Part shown: positions 33,560-44,316 of the stretch, piece after piece | Layout of the letters: each line of letters begins with the position of its first letter | Position numbering within the stretch: position 1 is the stretch's first letter | Source: Paramacrobiotus metropolitanus | Lineage: Eukaryota; Tardigrada; Eutardigrada; Parachela; Macrobiotidae | Direction of reading: 5' to 3' | DNA length: 64,000 nt | NCBI RefSeq assembly: GCF_019649055.1 | Contig: NW_026570229.1 | Location: 248,001-312,000 of the forward strand | Notes under the pieces: generated by a model | Seen by the model: only the letters and a program-made list of their open reading frames with translations | Databases searched by the model: none | What the model was told of the DNA's origin: nothing | Translations under genes and position numbers: made by a program

Positions 33560-35551
33560 TCACTTCCGTACAGGACGCGCCCGCGGTGCCTCACGACCGC
33601 CTCTCCCCCGTCGTCCTCCGCGAGGGCCTCGTCCCCGGCCACCCGACCGTCCTACGTCACCATCCGATTTCTCCTCAGCGTCCGCTTCGGCCACTTCGTC
33701 CGCTCCGGCCAGTGGGTCCATCTCGTCCGCGTTGCCGTCGTCGTCCGACTCGTCCTCCTCGGCACTTCCGTCCTCCCCGGCCGCTTCGCCTTCCTCGACC
33801 ATTTCTTTTTCTTCCGTCCCATCCTCGTCGTCCGACTCGGCCACTTCGTCATCTTCCGCTCCATCTTCGTCGTCCGACTCGTCATCATCATCCGTAACCA
33901 CATTGTTGTCCCGGCGCGCCCGCTCGGCATCGGCTTCATCTTCAGGCCGGATTCGCAAGACAATGTCTGCTGTGGATTCCGGCCACTCGCGAAACTGTCG
34001 GTCGATGATGTTATTGTCTTCATCCTTGTAGACATAAGGGAACGGCACTTCCAGTGCTTCCAACGCAATTCTGCCGAGAAGATACTCCGAACGGAACGGA
34101 CCATTGCAGAAGTCTTTGCAGGGATATTGTCCTTGCGTTCCGAACACATGCCGGACCATGTTGTCCGGGTGACCTGGCGTCCCTTGAAGCTGGAGGCAAA
34201 ACGGGCACTGGAAGAACTTTGTCCCTTGATGCGCTCTTTTCCGTGCCTCGGTATCTTCGGCAATCTGCAAAAAAGAGTTAGTTAGGAATTATATGCGTAA
34301 GCCTTTCCGAGGGGGTTTATGAGGGGGGTATTCAGAAACGGGTCCGTGGACTTGGCCACAGACACGTCCGAGGGGGTTTATGAGGGGGTATTCAGAGACG
34401 GGTCCGTGGACTTGGCCACAGACACGTCCGAGGGGTTTATGAGGGGGTACATGCTGATTGTTCACTGGAAACTACCTTAGCATATCCCGTCCCTTCTCGA
34501 CGCAGATCGACCAGGTCTTCGAGTTTGGCAGTCGACTCCTCGAAGAAAACTTCTTCAGTGTTTATATCCGGCCAGTCCATCAGGCAATCCGTAAACGTGA
34601 CTACCGGCAGACGTTTGTTTTCGACCACGATGGTCCGGATAACGTCGACGGGATAATCGCCGTCGAGAGCGCGAGCAGATCCCACAGCCGACGCCGCTGA
34701 TGCACCAGGCTGTGCCGTGACGGGAGTCCGAGAAGAGCCGATGTTGTTCCGCAGTGAAATCAGCTGATTTCCAGGCTTTGCCGCCGGTGCGGACCTACAG
34801 AACAACTTGTTATTAAGTAGGGCCATCTACAAAACGGAACAAATGTCTTATTTACCGATTGGCATCTGAGGCACGAGCGCTGCGTGTACGGCTAGCTATG
34901 GACTCTGCTGGTGAACGGCTGCGTGACGTTGCCGGTGCCGGCGGAGACTCCATGACGCTTACAGGGCGGCTCGGCCGGCTCCCCGTGGAAGCAGCGTTGG
35001 ACACAGCTCGGGACGTAGATCGGACCCCTGGCAGAAGCGAGCGTGCCAACGGGATGGACCCTGCCGAAGATCTGGCGTGTGACGGTGAGCGGTACGGATG
35101 GACCAGCTGATAGACCCGAGCAGGGGCCGAGACGGAGGGTGATGGCGCAGGACTGACTGGAGCCGGAGAGAAATGCGTTGGGCTATGGCGTCCAGATGGC
35201 GTATCAAATGCAAATAAGACCATGCCCGGCGCAAATTGAGTCTTATTGAGCCTCGTCGTCGTCCAGTTTTTGTTGTGCGTTACTTCTACAAGAAATGTAA
35301 AGAAATAGCACGTGGACTACTTTGACTTTCGAGTTTTCTCACCGCCAATCTTGATCGACTCAACACGAGCCTGAATTTTTGCAGAAATCATGTTCCGAAT
35401 CTGCTCCAACTACAAAGGCCACAACACCATGAAAACCAGCGTCAAAGAATAAATTGAATTGTTTCGGTTCCCGAATTACCGTGTAGGAACCTTCCACCCC
35501 GATTTTGACGGTGGAGTTCTTGAAAGGAACAGCTACCTCGACTGTCAACAT
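33560..35551 (-). CDS. Multi-exon Polinton protein with zinc-finger and acidic/RGG tail
   Basis: Several minus-strand segments appear to be exons separated by GT-AG introns: 35551-35360 (start MLTVEVAVPFKNSTVKIGVE), 35223-34852 (Ser/Pro/Arg-rich, disordered), 34800-34470 (VIRTIVVENKRLPVVTFTD, FFEESTAKLEDLVDLRREG) and 34270-33560. The last has a Cys/His block (FFQCPFCLQLQG, HPDNMVRHVFG, YPCKDFC), a conserved VPFPYVYKDEDNNIIDRQ, then a long Asp/Glu-rich stretch and a Gly/Arg-rich end (GGRGRGPRGGRRGRGG). A diverged copy of the last part lies in the older relic at 13213-13500. The function is unknown; the composition suggests nucleic-acid or histone binding. Confidence 0.5.
34306..34448. repeat. 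Tandem repeat of about 66 bp in a Polinton intron
   Basis: Two full units and a partial third, each beginning CGAGGGGGTTTATGAGGGGG and continuing through TCAGAGACGGGTCCGTGGAC and TTGGCCACAGACACGTC. It lies between exons at 34470 and 34270 of the zinc-finger gene. Read on the gene strand the units carry the CCCCCTCGG motif seen in other introns of the element. Confidence 0.85.
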
Positions 35552-35559
35552 TTCTGCAA

Positions 35560-36272
35560 AACAAAACCATAAAAAACATGAGAAAGCTTAAGAAAACATG
35601 AGAGAAAATAAGAAAACATGAGAGAACATGAGAACACATATTAAATATGAGACAATATAAAGATACGAAATGCGGCAACAGCACTCCACTTGCACTTGCC
35701 ACAAATCCATCAGTGTTAAAAACAGTTGAACACAAACCACATGCAAAGCAAGGCGGCTTACCTTTCGTTGAGTGGTTTCTGGAAGGCGAGGAGAAATTCG
35801 GGAAGGATGAGGAACGTGTGTGAAGGAGAGGCCACGCAGTTAACCGTCTGCACCGATCACAACGACGCTGCAAAACAACAGCACAGATAAAATTCGGTGG
35901 TGGCCGCGAAATATTTGCCTAAAAGCAACCAATATTGCTGCACAACAACAAACAACGATGCAGGCCGTCAACACAGGTGATTCCACGATGAAGTTCCACG
36001 CTAGAAACTGCGTAATCCCGTCTGCGTCTGAGTATCCAAATGGGAGAAGGCTTCCAGCAGCACAACCAATGGAAACACGCAATCAGTTTCCACAAAAACT
36101 ATTGCAGCTGATATCATGAGGTCAGAAACAGTCTGGCAAAGAACAGAAATCAGCAAACAAAACTGTCACACTAATCAAGAACCGAGAACCAACACAAAAT
36201 CACAAGTGGCGAACTCACCGCATACTTTAAAAATTTGGATTTTAAATTTCAGTATTTTTGCTGGAAGTCAGC
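35560..36272. other. Polinton right-end spacer with (ACATGAG)n-rich patch
   Basis: 35570-35655 is a low-complexity run of GAAAACATGAGA units, similar to the core of the foldback at 59.4 kb. Minus-strand frames at 35873-35442 and 36082-35840 are hydrophobic or low in information and not convincing genes. Confidence 0.45.
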
Positions 36273-36480
36273 GCTAACTGCCACCCGCCCAGCAGTGGTG
36301 CCCTTTCGCCTTAACCATAGATTTCTATGGCAGGCAGTCCTGCACACAAGTCTATGGCAAACAGTCCTATTCAAAGTCTACGGGATCGTTATAACATACA
36401 GTCTATGGCAAACAGTCCTATACAAAGTCTACGGGAAATTTTAACATACGAGTCTATGGGCCGCCGTCCGTATTGCTGCT
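36273..36480. repeat. Right terminal inverted repeat of the Polinton
   Basis: Reverse complement of 15732-15937 with about seven differences, ending GTCCGTATTGCT at 36477. The three extra bases GCT before the probable duplication may belong to the repeat. Confidence 0.9.
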
Positions 36481-36551
36481 AGTAACAAACAAACAGTGTT
36501 AAGAAATGACGAAGTTTTAGTACAGCCAGGCAGAAAATCGGAGGCCGTCGG

Positions 36552-39500
36552 CTACACCCAATTCGCGTTCCTGATTTTGATGAAGGCGTGCTCGTTGCCC
36601 TTTTCGTCTCCGTTGTCGTCCCATCGCTGGAGCAAATACTGCGGCACAACGGCAACGGCGTAGTATTGTCTGATGGGCAATGTGTTATGCACCTTGCTCC
36701 ACCTATCCGTCCGTTCGTCGTAGCACTCCACCACTTCAGTCCAGTCACCAATATTAGTTCTGAACTTGGTTATAATTCCCCCGGCAGCGTACACTTTTCC
36801 ATCCACAACAGCTAAGCGTGGAAAGGACCGCTTGTGCAGCATAGGACCTGTGGTCAGCGGCCAAGATCAAACCCCTAGCGCGCGCATTTGACGAACGATA
36901 CGTGTAGTGAGTCGGCGAAACAGGTGTAAGTTGATGGTTTGGAGTCGAAGTCGATCGAACGGCTTGAACTGTGGCCACTGGTAGAAGTGCGCATACGCAA
37001 TATGCCACTTAACGGCTGAAAATGGCAACCAATCAGAAGACAGTAGGTGGCGTGGACCGCGTGGTGACGGTTCTGCCCGACTGGTTAAATTTGGATGTCG
37101 CTAAAATTTTTATGAGGTGGAAAAAACATCACAGTTTGTTAAAAAGGTCAAAGTTCGCTGTATTTTATCGAATTATATCGCTAGCCTCAATTGTAAAACT
37201 AGTGACTTGCAATGGGAACTCTGCTGTGCGCGAGAGGAAGTATCAGGAAAATCTTCAAATTGGAATTTAAAAGAAATATTTGTAACTAGCGAGCCAACTA
37301 GTGTTAACAAAACAAACGAACTTGGAACGCCGTTCAACGGCTGTAATTTGCCAGCCAAGTGTGGCGTTTGCCCGCTTCTACCATTAGCCACAGTACAAGC
37401 CGTTCGATCCACTTTCGACTCCACAGTCCACACCATCAACTTACACCTGTTTCGCCGACTCACTAATGGTCTCACTTTTTTCGAAGTGCTATTTTGCCGC
37501 AGTGTTTGCGGCAAAACAGCCACTTGCTGTTTTACCGCACTATGGTCGGTACAATGGCCTTTTGCTATTTTGCCGCACAGTGCGTTACAATAGCCATTAG
37601 CTATTTGCCGCAGTATGGATGGCAAAATCGCAAAAGGTGTTTAAATGCAGTTTGCGGCAAAATAGCAAATGGCTGTTTTGACGCACTGAAGAAACCTTAA
37701 AAATGGCCTTAACCTACTTCGTTTCAGCCAACAATTCCGTGCCACATTGTAAGTCTCCACACAAGCCAGGCGGTGGAAGACTTCTTCATAATCATCCATC
37801 TCCGCGTTCCTCTCATAGTGACTTTCGCATCCGCCTACACCCGAAATCCCGGATATGAGCGTCTATAGCAACTTTACATTATACTGAGCGTCACATTTTT
37901 TTACCAATGACGTAAATTAGCCCGTTCGCGCCGACGCAGGCCGAAGCCGTATAGCGCGCCGTCGGCATCGGGGCCAACCGGCTCCACTTGTTGCTGGAGG
38001 GATCGTAGCGAAATGCCCAGTTCACTGGCATCCAGTCGATCCCACGCTTTCTTTTACACCCACCGAACACGTACAGGCAATCTTGCCACACGACATGGGC
38101 CATGCTCCAGAAATAGATTTTCTTCTTCTCCAAGAAGTCATTCCGTATTTGTAGCCAACAAGCGGTCTGTGCGTCGTAGCAATCAATTTGCCGATTGTTG
38201 GCAATTACACAGTAATTTCCGTTGAGAAGCGATAAAACAAATGAGTTACAGTCAGAGCAGAAAAGGGCAGCCGATAAGCCATCACGGGGTTTTGGATCCG
38301 AAGATGCAACCCACGTGCGCCTGACGGGCTCGTACACGTAGATGCGATGCGAGCCCACGTAGAGGCGATGGCAGACGCGCACAGCGACACGATTGTCGGG
38401 CGTCACGACAACGGACGGCATAAAGCCTTTTAACTCTGACGGCGGCCGGCAGGGCTGTCTCCACTGCGGATAGCACCGGCCCCGGCAGTGCCTTGCCGGG
38501 TCGCTGCAGCCAGTCCGACGCACACTTTTTGTAACTGGGTTCGGATGATCTGGATTAGGCGCGGTAATGTAAACCACGGTCGGCTCTGCAATGCCTCAGT
38601 TTTAACATTACGGACCGGATGTGAGAACGCAAAGCATGCACACAGAGCGACAGAGTCAAATCGACAAGTACTGACCGCTACATCCTGAACAACAAACTAC
38701 GCACGACATTTTGCGGACCGACAAAGTCCTTCCCGACAATTTGTTGTTAAGCAGTTAGAGTATTCGATGGCCGACAGGTTACTGAACAACTAATTCCTCA
38801 CTAGTGAAAAAAACCTAAGAAAACTTGTTAAGGTACCTAAGAACCTGAGGAAAAAAGCTCATGTTACTTACCTAAGAAAGATACTACGAAAGCTAAGAGA
38901 GTACAGAAACAAAGCAATCTTAAACGCTCGAAGAGCTCTTAAGGGTATAAACCCAATAACCAGACCTATAAGTTGGCTGTCGGTCAATTATGAACACAAC
39001 GTCGGTCATCGAGGTTGTCGAAAAGCGAACTGTCGGGAAGGAAAATCACGGTCAGGAAAATGACGCGCTACCGTCACAGACGTACGATAGGAGTTGCGCG
39101 GCTTGTAATGGCGCCGTTCAGCTAGCAACTGATAGATGGCCTGACAGAAGGACACTCCCGAGGAAATTCCTTGCAAGAATTTGAGAAAGCCGGCGGTGAG
39201 ATAAGCAACGCGCACCAGGCACAACATGTCCTTGGCGGCGGACATTCGTTCGGCGACCGTGACGTCCAACCAACGAAAAAGCGCCTCTCCAACGCGGTCT
39301 TCGCTGTCCACTTGCAGATCGTCCGAGCTGATTAATTCCATCACCTGACAGATTTTAATATTCACATTTTATGCAGTAATGTGTGAGTATTCAACTGTAT
39401 TCCGATAAGTGAAGGGACGCTAGGGACAACTGGCCTAAGCGGAATAAGGCCTGATTTCGGGCGTCAACTATTGTGGTTCCCACCTTGTTTTTGTCCAACT

Positions 39501-40054
39501 CGAAAAAGGTCTGAGTCCGGTAGAAATCGAGAAAATTCTCGTAGGGATACACTCGGGCTTTCTCTGCCAAATCGGGATGAGACAGCATTCCCGCCCAGTG
39601 CGCAATGCTCCAGCAGTTCGTCAAGTCGAGATGCGACGCCAGAAATTCCTTGCAGGCCTCCACAATGTGCGGCATATCCAGCATTTCCGATGTTTGCAGC
39701 AGCGGGAGGGCGTTATCGCCGTCGATAGCGATGTCATGCGAATACATGTAACCGACCAATCTGCAAAGTGCGGTCGCCAAACATCACACGCCCCGGTTGC
39801 CTCTCCTCGTTAACAAAATTATAATACACTTTGATAGAATTATTGTTCCGATGCCGTTGCTTCTGAAACACCACTTACTGTTTCAACACGTTATGTGGAA
39901 TACCGTGCAGCTGAACGAATTTCTCGCGAGATTCCTTCATTGGCGATGCGAACATTGCGGCAAAATACGGACTGTGCTTGCTTAAAACGGAGCGGTGACA
40001 GGGAATCCACTCCGACGCGGTCTCCGTGCCTTTTACGTATACGTCGTGATCCAT
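36552..40054 (-). CDS. BTB-BACK-Kelch protein, six exons, apparently complete
   Basis: Exons by splice signals and paralogue comparison: 40054-39879, 39760-39484, 39344-about 39072, about 38583-37905, 37834-37718 and 36847-36552. Exons 1-2 give a BTB domain (DVYVKGTETASEWIPCHRSV, SPYFAAMFASPMKESREKF, LVGYMYSHDIAIDGDNAL). Exons 2-3 give BACK (CKEFLASHLDLTNCWSIAHW, LISSDDLQVDSEDRVGEALF). Exons 4-6 give Kelch repeats (CLYVFGGC, YDPSSNKWSRLAPMPTARY, IYVIG joined to GCES, KVYAAGG, VVECYDERTDRW). Such proteins are substrate adaptors for CUL3 ubiquitin ligases. All joins keep frame. The ATG at 40054 aligns with paralogues. The exon 3 donor is the least certain. Intron 3 holds a foldback, and intron 5 holds a foldback and a TA-flanked MITE. 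The Polinton begins about 70 bp past the stop. Confidence 0.82.
36907..37463. mobile_element. Long-TIR MITE with TA duplication in an intron of the Kelch gene
   Basis: Terminal inverted repeats of about 115 bp, starting GTGAGTCGGCGAAACAGGTG at the left and mirrored at the right end (CACCTGTTTCGCCGACTCAC on the plus strand). They are flanked by TA at 36905-36906 and 37464-37465. The 557-bp element has no coding capacity. It lies in intron 5 of the BTB-Kelch gene, just before the last exon. The TA target suggests mariner-like mobilisation; the long arms give it foldback character. Confidence 0.8.
37485..37692. repeat. Small foldback with GCTATTTTGCCGCA motif arms
   Basis: The left half repeats GCTATTTTGCCGCA-like units (37489, 37526, 37564 and 37600, imperfect). 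The right half has the inverse TGCGGCAAAATAGC near 37650-37665 and TGGCAAAATCGC near 37620. It lies in intron 5 of the BTB-Kelch gene beside the TA-flanked MITE. No coding capacity. It is the smallest member of the motif-armed foldback class. Confidence 0.6.
38655..39072. repeat. Foldback with CCGACAATTTGTTG-type arms and CCTAAGAAAA core
   Basis: The left arm (38660-38790) has units such as CCGACAAAGTCC, CCGACAATTTGTTG and GGCCGACAGGTTACTG. The core (38810-38900) has CCTAAGAAAA-like repeats. The right arm (38960-39060) has the inverse units GGCTGTCGGTCAA, ACGTCGGTCATC and AACTGTCGGGAAGG. It lies in intron 3 of the BTB-Kelch gene, with its right edge at the preceding exon's donor, so it may supply or overlap that donor. 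Confidence 0.65.
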
Positions 40055-40059
40055 GGGAC

Positions 40060-41190
40060 TCGGAGTCGTTGAAAATGATTAAATTTTACGTCTCTATTTA
40101 AACGAAAGCGTCAAAACAATAATATTATGAATTATCCGCGAAAACACGCTCAAAATTTGGGTGGTTCAAAAAACAGTGCGATTGTATCCAAACGGTTACG
40201 AGAACCTGCTGTAGTTTACAATCTTGTGAGCGGCACAGTCACCCAACTGGTCGTAGACAGCTCCAGTAGACCCGGATAACTGAAATGCAAGCCTGCCGGC
40301 AATTTCGACTTGTAGTTGAACAGCATGCTGCATTTTTTGCCGCTACATGTGAAAGAATTTGGCAACCGTTATTTATTTCAGATACTGTTAGGTAAGAATC
40401 TCAATTGTGCAAACGGGTAGGTATCTGGTACAGGCAGTCGCACCGGTGCTCTGTATTAATCACGGTATGAATGTGCAAAAAAATAGAGTTTAATATGGCA
40501 GTCACTAAAGGCTGTTTGTGCCTATGCCGTGCCGGTGCGTTATAACAAGCTGCTTGTACCTAAAGACCGGGTCGATAGTTCCCGGAGATGGACCTTCAAC
40601 TCGTTTGTACAAGTAATAGACCAACAAGCCAAACCAATCATAGTGTGTCATACACTACCACAGCAGTCCGCAGCCGGATGGGGCGTAAAAGGCACGATAT
40701 GATATAAATAAGATAATTTATTATCGTTTTCTCTATGGCACAGCCAGTGCAGTGCGCTTAAAGCTATCCTATCGTTTTTAAATCGCTTATGACTCCGCTG
40801 AGTGTGATAATGCCCAGTACGCATTACGGAGCGTAATAGCCACGTTTTACTGAAATTATTAAGAATACTACCGTACTACAACGCGCTGACGATACTGGCA
40901 AGAAATGCCCGCAGCTATGCTGCTTAAGAGAGTCGCTCGCTCGATGTACAATCTGTACGGCGGTTGATTGGTTTACGCGAAGCGATTAAACTTCTCATAT
41001 CAGTTTATTTTACAATCGAATCGCGATCGTACAGAGTGTGAAGCATAAAAACATTCATGAAGTACTGCATTACGTGAGCATGTTCAACTGCGTACTGTAT
41101 ACAAACAATCAGTCGGCTTGGAGGAATAAGAAACGTTTATTCTTATCGCAGATACTCGTGTGTATTTCCACGTCCACCCATTTCTTAAAA
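40060..41190. other. No recognisable gene (upstream region of the Kelch gene)
   Basis: AT-rich spacer upstream of the BTB start at 40054, so it should contain that gene's promoter, but no element can be assigned. Only short frames are present on both strands. Confidence 0.45.
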
Positions 41191-41232
41191 GAGTTAGGTA
41201 TTTACGACTGGTACATGTTTCGGGGAAAGATC

Positions 41233-41411
41233 ATGTCCGATTCTCCGTGTCTCCCTGAAGTATACGTGAAAGGTATGGAGACGGTGTCCCCATGGATTCC
41301 CTGCCACCGCTCCATCCTCAGCGCTAGCAGCCCGTATTTCCACTCCATGCTCGCATCGCCTATGAAGGAATCCCGCGACAGATTCATTCAGCTGCACGAT
41401 ATTCCCAGCGC
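41233..41411 (+). pseudogene. BTB exon fragment, plus strand, truncated at an inverted junction
   Basis: Encodes the first half of a BTB domain (PEVYVKGMETVSPWIPCHRS, SPYFHSMLASPMKESRDRFI), closely similar to exon 1 of the gene at 40054 but on the opposite strand. At about 41411 the homology ends, exactly where the paralogue's exon ends. The next bases belong to an antisense Kelch segment. The reading frame is open from an ATG at 41233. Without a following BTB/BACK exon in sense it is most likely a relic produced by rearrangement. Confidence 0.7.
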
Positions 41412-41414
41412 CAA

Positions 41415-41580
41415 GCAGTGCGGCTGCCCCACATCGAAAGGCCCCGGCAACCGGGGTAGTGTCGTCCATGTGGGGTGGGCGTGGTCGTAGACGTACAGAC
41501 GATCGTAGGCCAATACGGCCACGCGGTTATCCGGCGTCACACAAACCGATGGCGGCATCCGGCACCGGTTTGGCACCTAC
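41415..41580 (-). pseudogene. Kelch exon fragment, minus strand
   Basis: Contains PPSVCVTPDNRVAVLAYDRL and YVYDHAHPTWTTLPRLPGP, matching FMPSVVVTPDNRVAVRVCHR and IYVYEPVRRTW of the intact Kelch gene. It is cut at about 41415, where the plus-strand BTB fragment begins. It probably belongs with the BACK fragments at 43.4-44.0 kb as one minus-strand gene remnant. Confidence 0.65.
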
Positions 41581-42559
41581 CTCGACGAAGGCCCATCTAG
41601 TGTGCCTCTTGCACGAGCGGAAATGGTTTTAGCCTCCGCACAGTTGCCGTGTATTCAATGGGCCGTCGCAGACGATTTCGCGCGAAAACCGGTTTTCTGA
41701 CTGACACACTGGCTATAGCCAGAGATAGAACGCTGTTGGCTCCTGTATTCACAGCAACTGAGCGGAGGCTAACGGAACCTTTGGTCGTAAAAGAGGGCTA
41801 CTCGTGTAACCCATTTAAGAAGAAGTTATACCATTGTCAGGTTTCGAAAAACTGATTTTTTCAAACTGCTCATACAGCAAGAATACTGTCTTATCTACAA
41901 TCGAGAACAATATGAGTTCAGTATGGCGAGTTGCAAAAAAGTAGCAGAACCATTTTGGTTATTATAAGCTGTAACGGTTTCTGCTATCAACGTTGTGCGC
42001 ATCGCGCACAGGCGATTCTACCGCGCAGACCACGAACACGGTATAACTTCTCGTTAAGGAAAATGGCCCGGTACATAGAGTCAAAAAGGGGATACATACA
42101 CAACAAGTTTTGCTTTCGCGCACTCCGAATCATTTTTTTTGTAATACTTTATGTCATTGTATAAATTAAACTAAATAGTTTGTATACACTTACTGTTCTG
42201 AAAAAGGTTGGGTGCCCAACATCCGGTTGCCGAGATATGGCGCACTAAAATGGGCGAAAAGTTTTAAATGCATTGTTGTGCACATGAAGACGTTTCACAC
42301 TGAACCAGAGAGGTACTAATTTTTAAAAGTATAAAATGAATTTGTTAATTTTTGAAATTCATTTTAGATTTAAAAACTGCTGGAGCCGTGGTTCGATGTA
42401 AAAGCGATCTGCATAGTGCATACTAATATGCATTTTTACAGGCAAAATTTTAAAGATCTGTCTATAATAGCTTGTGGTACACAGGACTTTGTTAAACGTT
42501 TGGAATTTACTTAGTTATAATTTTCCAAATGTAATTTACGTGCGCAAACGGTTTTACGC

Positions 42560-42865
42560 CAGTGCGTAGAAGGAATCTGATTAGAGAATGTTGTAAAATA
42601 GTGTTCCTTTATATGTATGGATATGTATATGTATGGATGCGAGCATCGCTCACAGAAATACATTCAAATGTTACGTTAAAGGAGATTGGAAAGAAGTTGT
42701 TTTTAAGGACGGGCGAGAGCCGCTCTACTTGTTTTTTGTTTCAGCGTTTAAGTTTGGAAATAATGCGTGGGAATGCCATGAGTGTGTTATGTACGGTCCC
42801 TTCTCGTGCCAACTGGGACAAAGTTTTCATTTGAATGTTGTAAAACAATGCGAGAAATAATTTAA
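42560..42865 (+). mobile_element. 3' fragment of a LINE
   Basis: The frame LKEIGKKLFLRTGESRSTCF and FQRLSLEIMRGNAMSVLCTV matches the C-terminal end of the LINE protein fragment at 54010-54685 (IKEIGKRLRNQTGEARSHEF, RQRLSLEIQRGNAASVFGTM). Only the last part is present and the upstream frame is lost. A 5'-truncated, diverged copy inserted between Kelch gene fragments. Confidence 0.7.
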
Positions 42866-42959
42866 AGTGCACGAAAGTGAAAGGTTTCGTGCATGTACAC
42901 GGGTTTGGTACCATGTACGTACCGGGTCGCTTCTCTTAACTATTACAGCTCTAAGTTGG

Positions 42960-43230
42960 CTAGAGCTCGGCTAGAGCTTGTCTTCCATAGAAAAACTGGA
43001 ATGGAGAAATGAAGGCTGGACACACCTGCGGCAGCAAAAACCAGTTCCGTGGCGAGTCGTCTTCGCCCCATCGCGGAAAACAAGATTCGCTCGGTAGACG
43101 GCAGCAGGCACTGACACAGACCTTTTGCTGGCTTGGCTCCTCCAGACTAACATAAGCCAAAACGCGCCCTGAAATAACCATGTCCACAATCTCAAAGTGC
43201 CCGACGCCTCCTCTAGCGATCTGCGCATAC
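42960..43230 (-). pseudogene. Possible start of a Kelch exon, decayed
   Basis: The minus-strand frame from 43187 (VCVSACCRLPSESCFPRWGE) loosely resembles the Cys-rich lead-in of the intact Kelch exon 4 (HCRGRCYPQWRQPCRPPSEL). Its position between the BACK fragment and the Kelch fragment fits a broken minus-strand gene interrupted by the 41.6-42.9 kb insertion. The similarity is weak. Confidence 0.3.
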
Positions 43231-43399
43231 TGTGATTAGATAATTTAGATTCACGGGATAATTAGAAATTCGATCTCGCAGCTGACGCTTCCTCGTGCAA
43301 ACGCAACAGAAATTTCTGAATTTACAACCCAACGCGTGCATCTTAGTAAGCTCGATCGGCGCTCACTAAACCAAAGTACTGCCAGTTTTCTTCAGAACC

Positions 43400-44010
43400 T
43401 TTGCCTTACATACACCAGTCGAGTCCTATACGATTTTGCCTGCGTATGCAATTCGTTTTTGATGACCTGTCTGTCCCGCTGCAGCATGCATGGCCTGATG
43501 CAACTTGTGCCCGGTGGAGCTCGTCTGCAGCGACGTGATGCAGACGGGACTGAGATACGGCACGCGAACCAAGGAGGCCATTTCCATGGCGGCAGACATA
43601 CGCCGGTCAACGTCACAGTCCAGCCAGCGGTGAAGTGCCTCCGCTACCATATCCTCGCTGTCAACTTGCAGACCGTCCGCGTCGAGCAGTTCTGACACCT
43701 GCCGGAAATGTGTTCGCCACTCAGTTTCCATAAATCAACCAAACCTGCTTCTGAAGTACGAGCAAGCAGCATTATTCTATCAGCGATTCGTACTTGGCTT
43801 TTATCTAATTCCAGAAAGTCCGCCGACTGCGAAATATTGGTAAAATTTTTGATGCAGAGGAGCTTGGCTTTCTCAGTGAGGTCCCGCTGCGACAATAGTC
43901 GCGCCCAGTATAAGATCACACAGCCGTTGCTGGCATCGAGATGCGGCTGCAGGAAGTCGATGCACTACGCCGCAATGCCCGCTTGTTTCTTTTTATTCGG
44001 GCAATAGCCA
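43400..44010 (-). pseudogene. BACK-domain exons of a broken BTB-Kelch gene
   Basis: Two exon-like pieces are aligned to the intact gene. About 43985-43798 (CIDFLQPHLDASNGCVILYW, LTEKAKLLCIKNFTNISQSA, FLELDKSQ) is followed by a GTACGA donor. About 43695-43430 (VSELLDADGLQVDSEDMVAE, ALHRWLDCDVDRRMSAAMEM, ASLVRVPYL) is preceded by a TTCCGGCAG acceptor. A TAG lies just upstream of the first conserved cysteine, and no BTB exon is found beyond 44010 on this strand. The exon boundaries match the intact gene, so it is a true paralogue that has lost its N-terminus. Confidence 0.7.
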
Positions 44011-44316
44011 ATTAACATACGTAACAACAAGCCTGGTTCGCAGTCCCGGTTCACAGTACAAAAACAAAGTGCAGCGATTCGTGGGACCGGGCAGTAAACG
44101 GCTTTAAACCATGTAGCCTGGTTCTAGGCGGCAGGACTGACTGCATAAAATCACCAGATATTCCGTCACTGCTGTTTTGAGCTGCTGACAGCGCCCCTTC
44201 AGGCGTGCGCTATGATAAGTTGAGCCATAACAACAGAGAACAATTTGACGGAACGATGTTCCTTCACAAGTGATTTTGCATTAATTTACTGCACACTGCA
44301 CAGATTTGAAAAGAGC

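Larger units (their letters stand above)
15732..36480. mobile_element. Polinton (Maverick), nearly full span, fossil
   Basis: Bounded by inverted repeats of about 205 bp starting AGCAATACGGACGGCGGCCC, roughly 96-97% identical. The outer flanks TGTAAC (15726-15731) and AGTAAC (36481-36486) are a probable 6-bp target duplication with one difference, as expected for Polintons. It encodes PolB on the plus strand and, mostly on the minus strand, protease, major capsid, minor capsid, integrase with chromodomain, ATPase and several accessory genes. Short GT-AG introns appear to interrupt several genes. The TIR identity suggests fairly recent arrival, but several genes are split and the copy is broken, with an estimated ten or so breaks. 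It lies in the 3' flank of the BTB-Kelch gene at 36552-40054. Confidence 0.92.

Noticed and set aside
33489-34285. Long serine- and arginine-rich plus-strand frames
   Set aside because: They are antisense shadows of the acidic Asp/Glu-rich and Gly/Arg-rich stretch of the minus-strand Polinton gene. Low-complexity codons read open on the other strand.
35570-35655. ACATGAG-rich patch in the Polinton as a seventh foldback
   Set aside because: It resembles the core of the 59.4-kb repeat, but no motif arms were found on either side.
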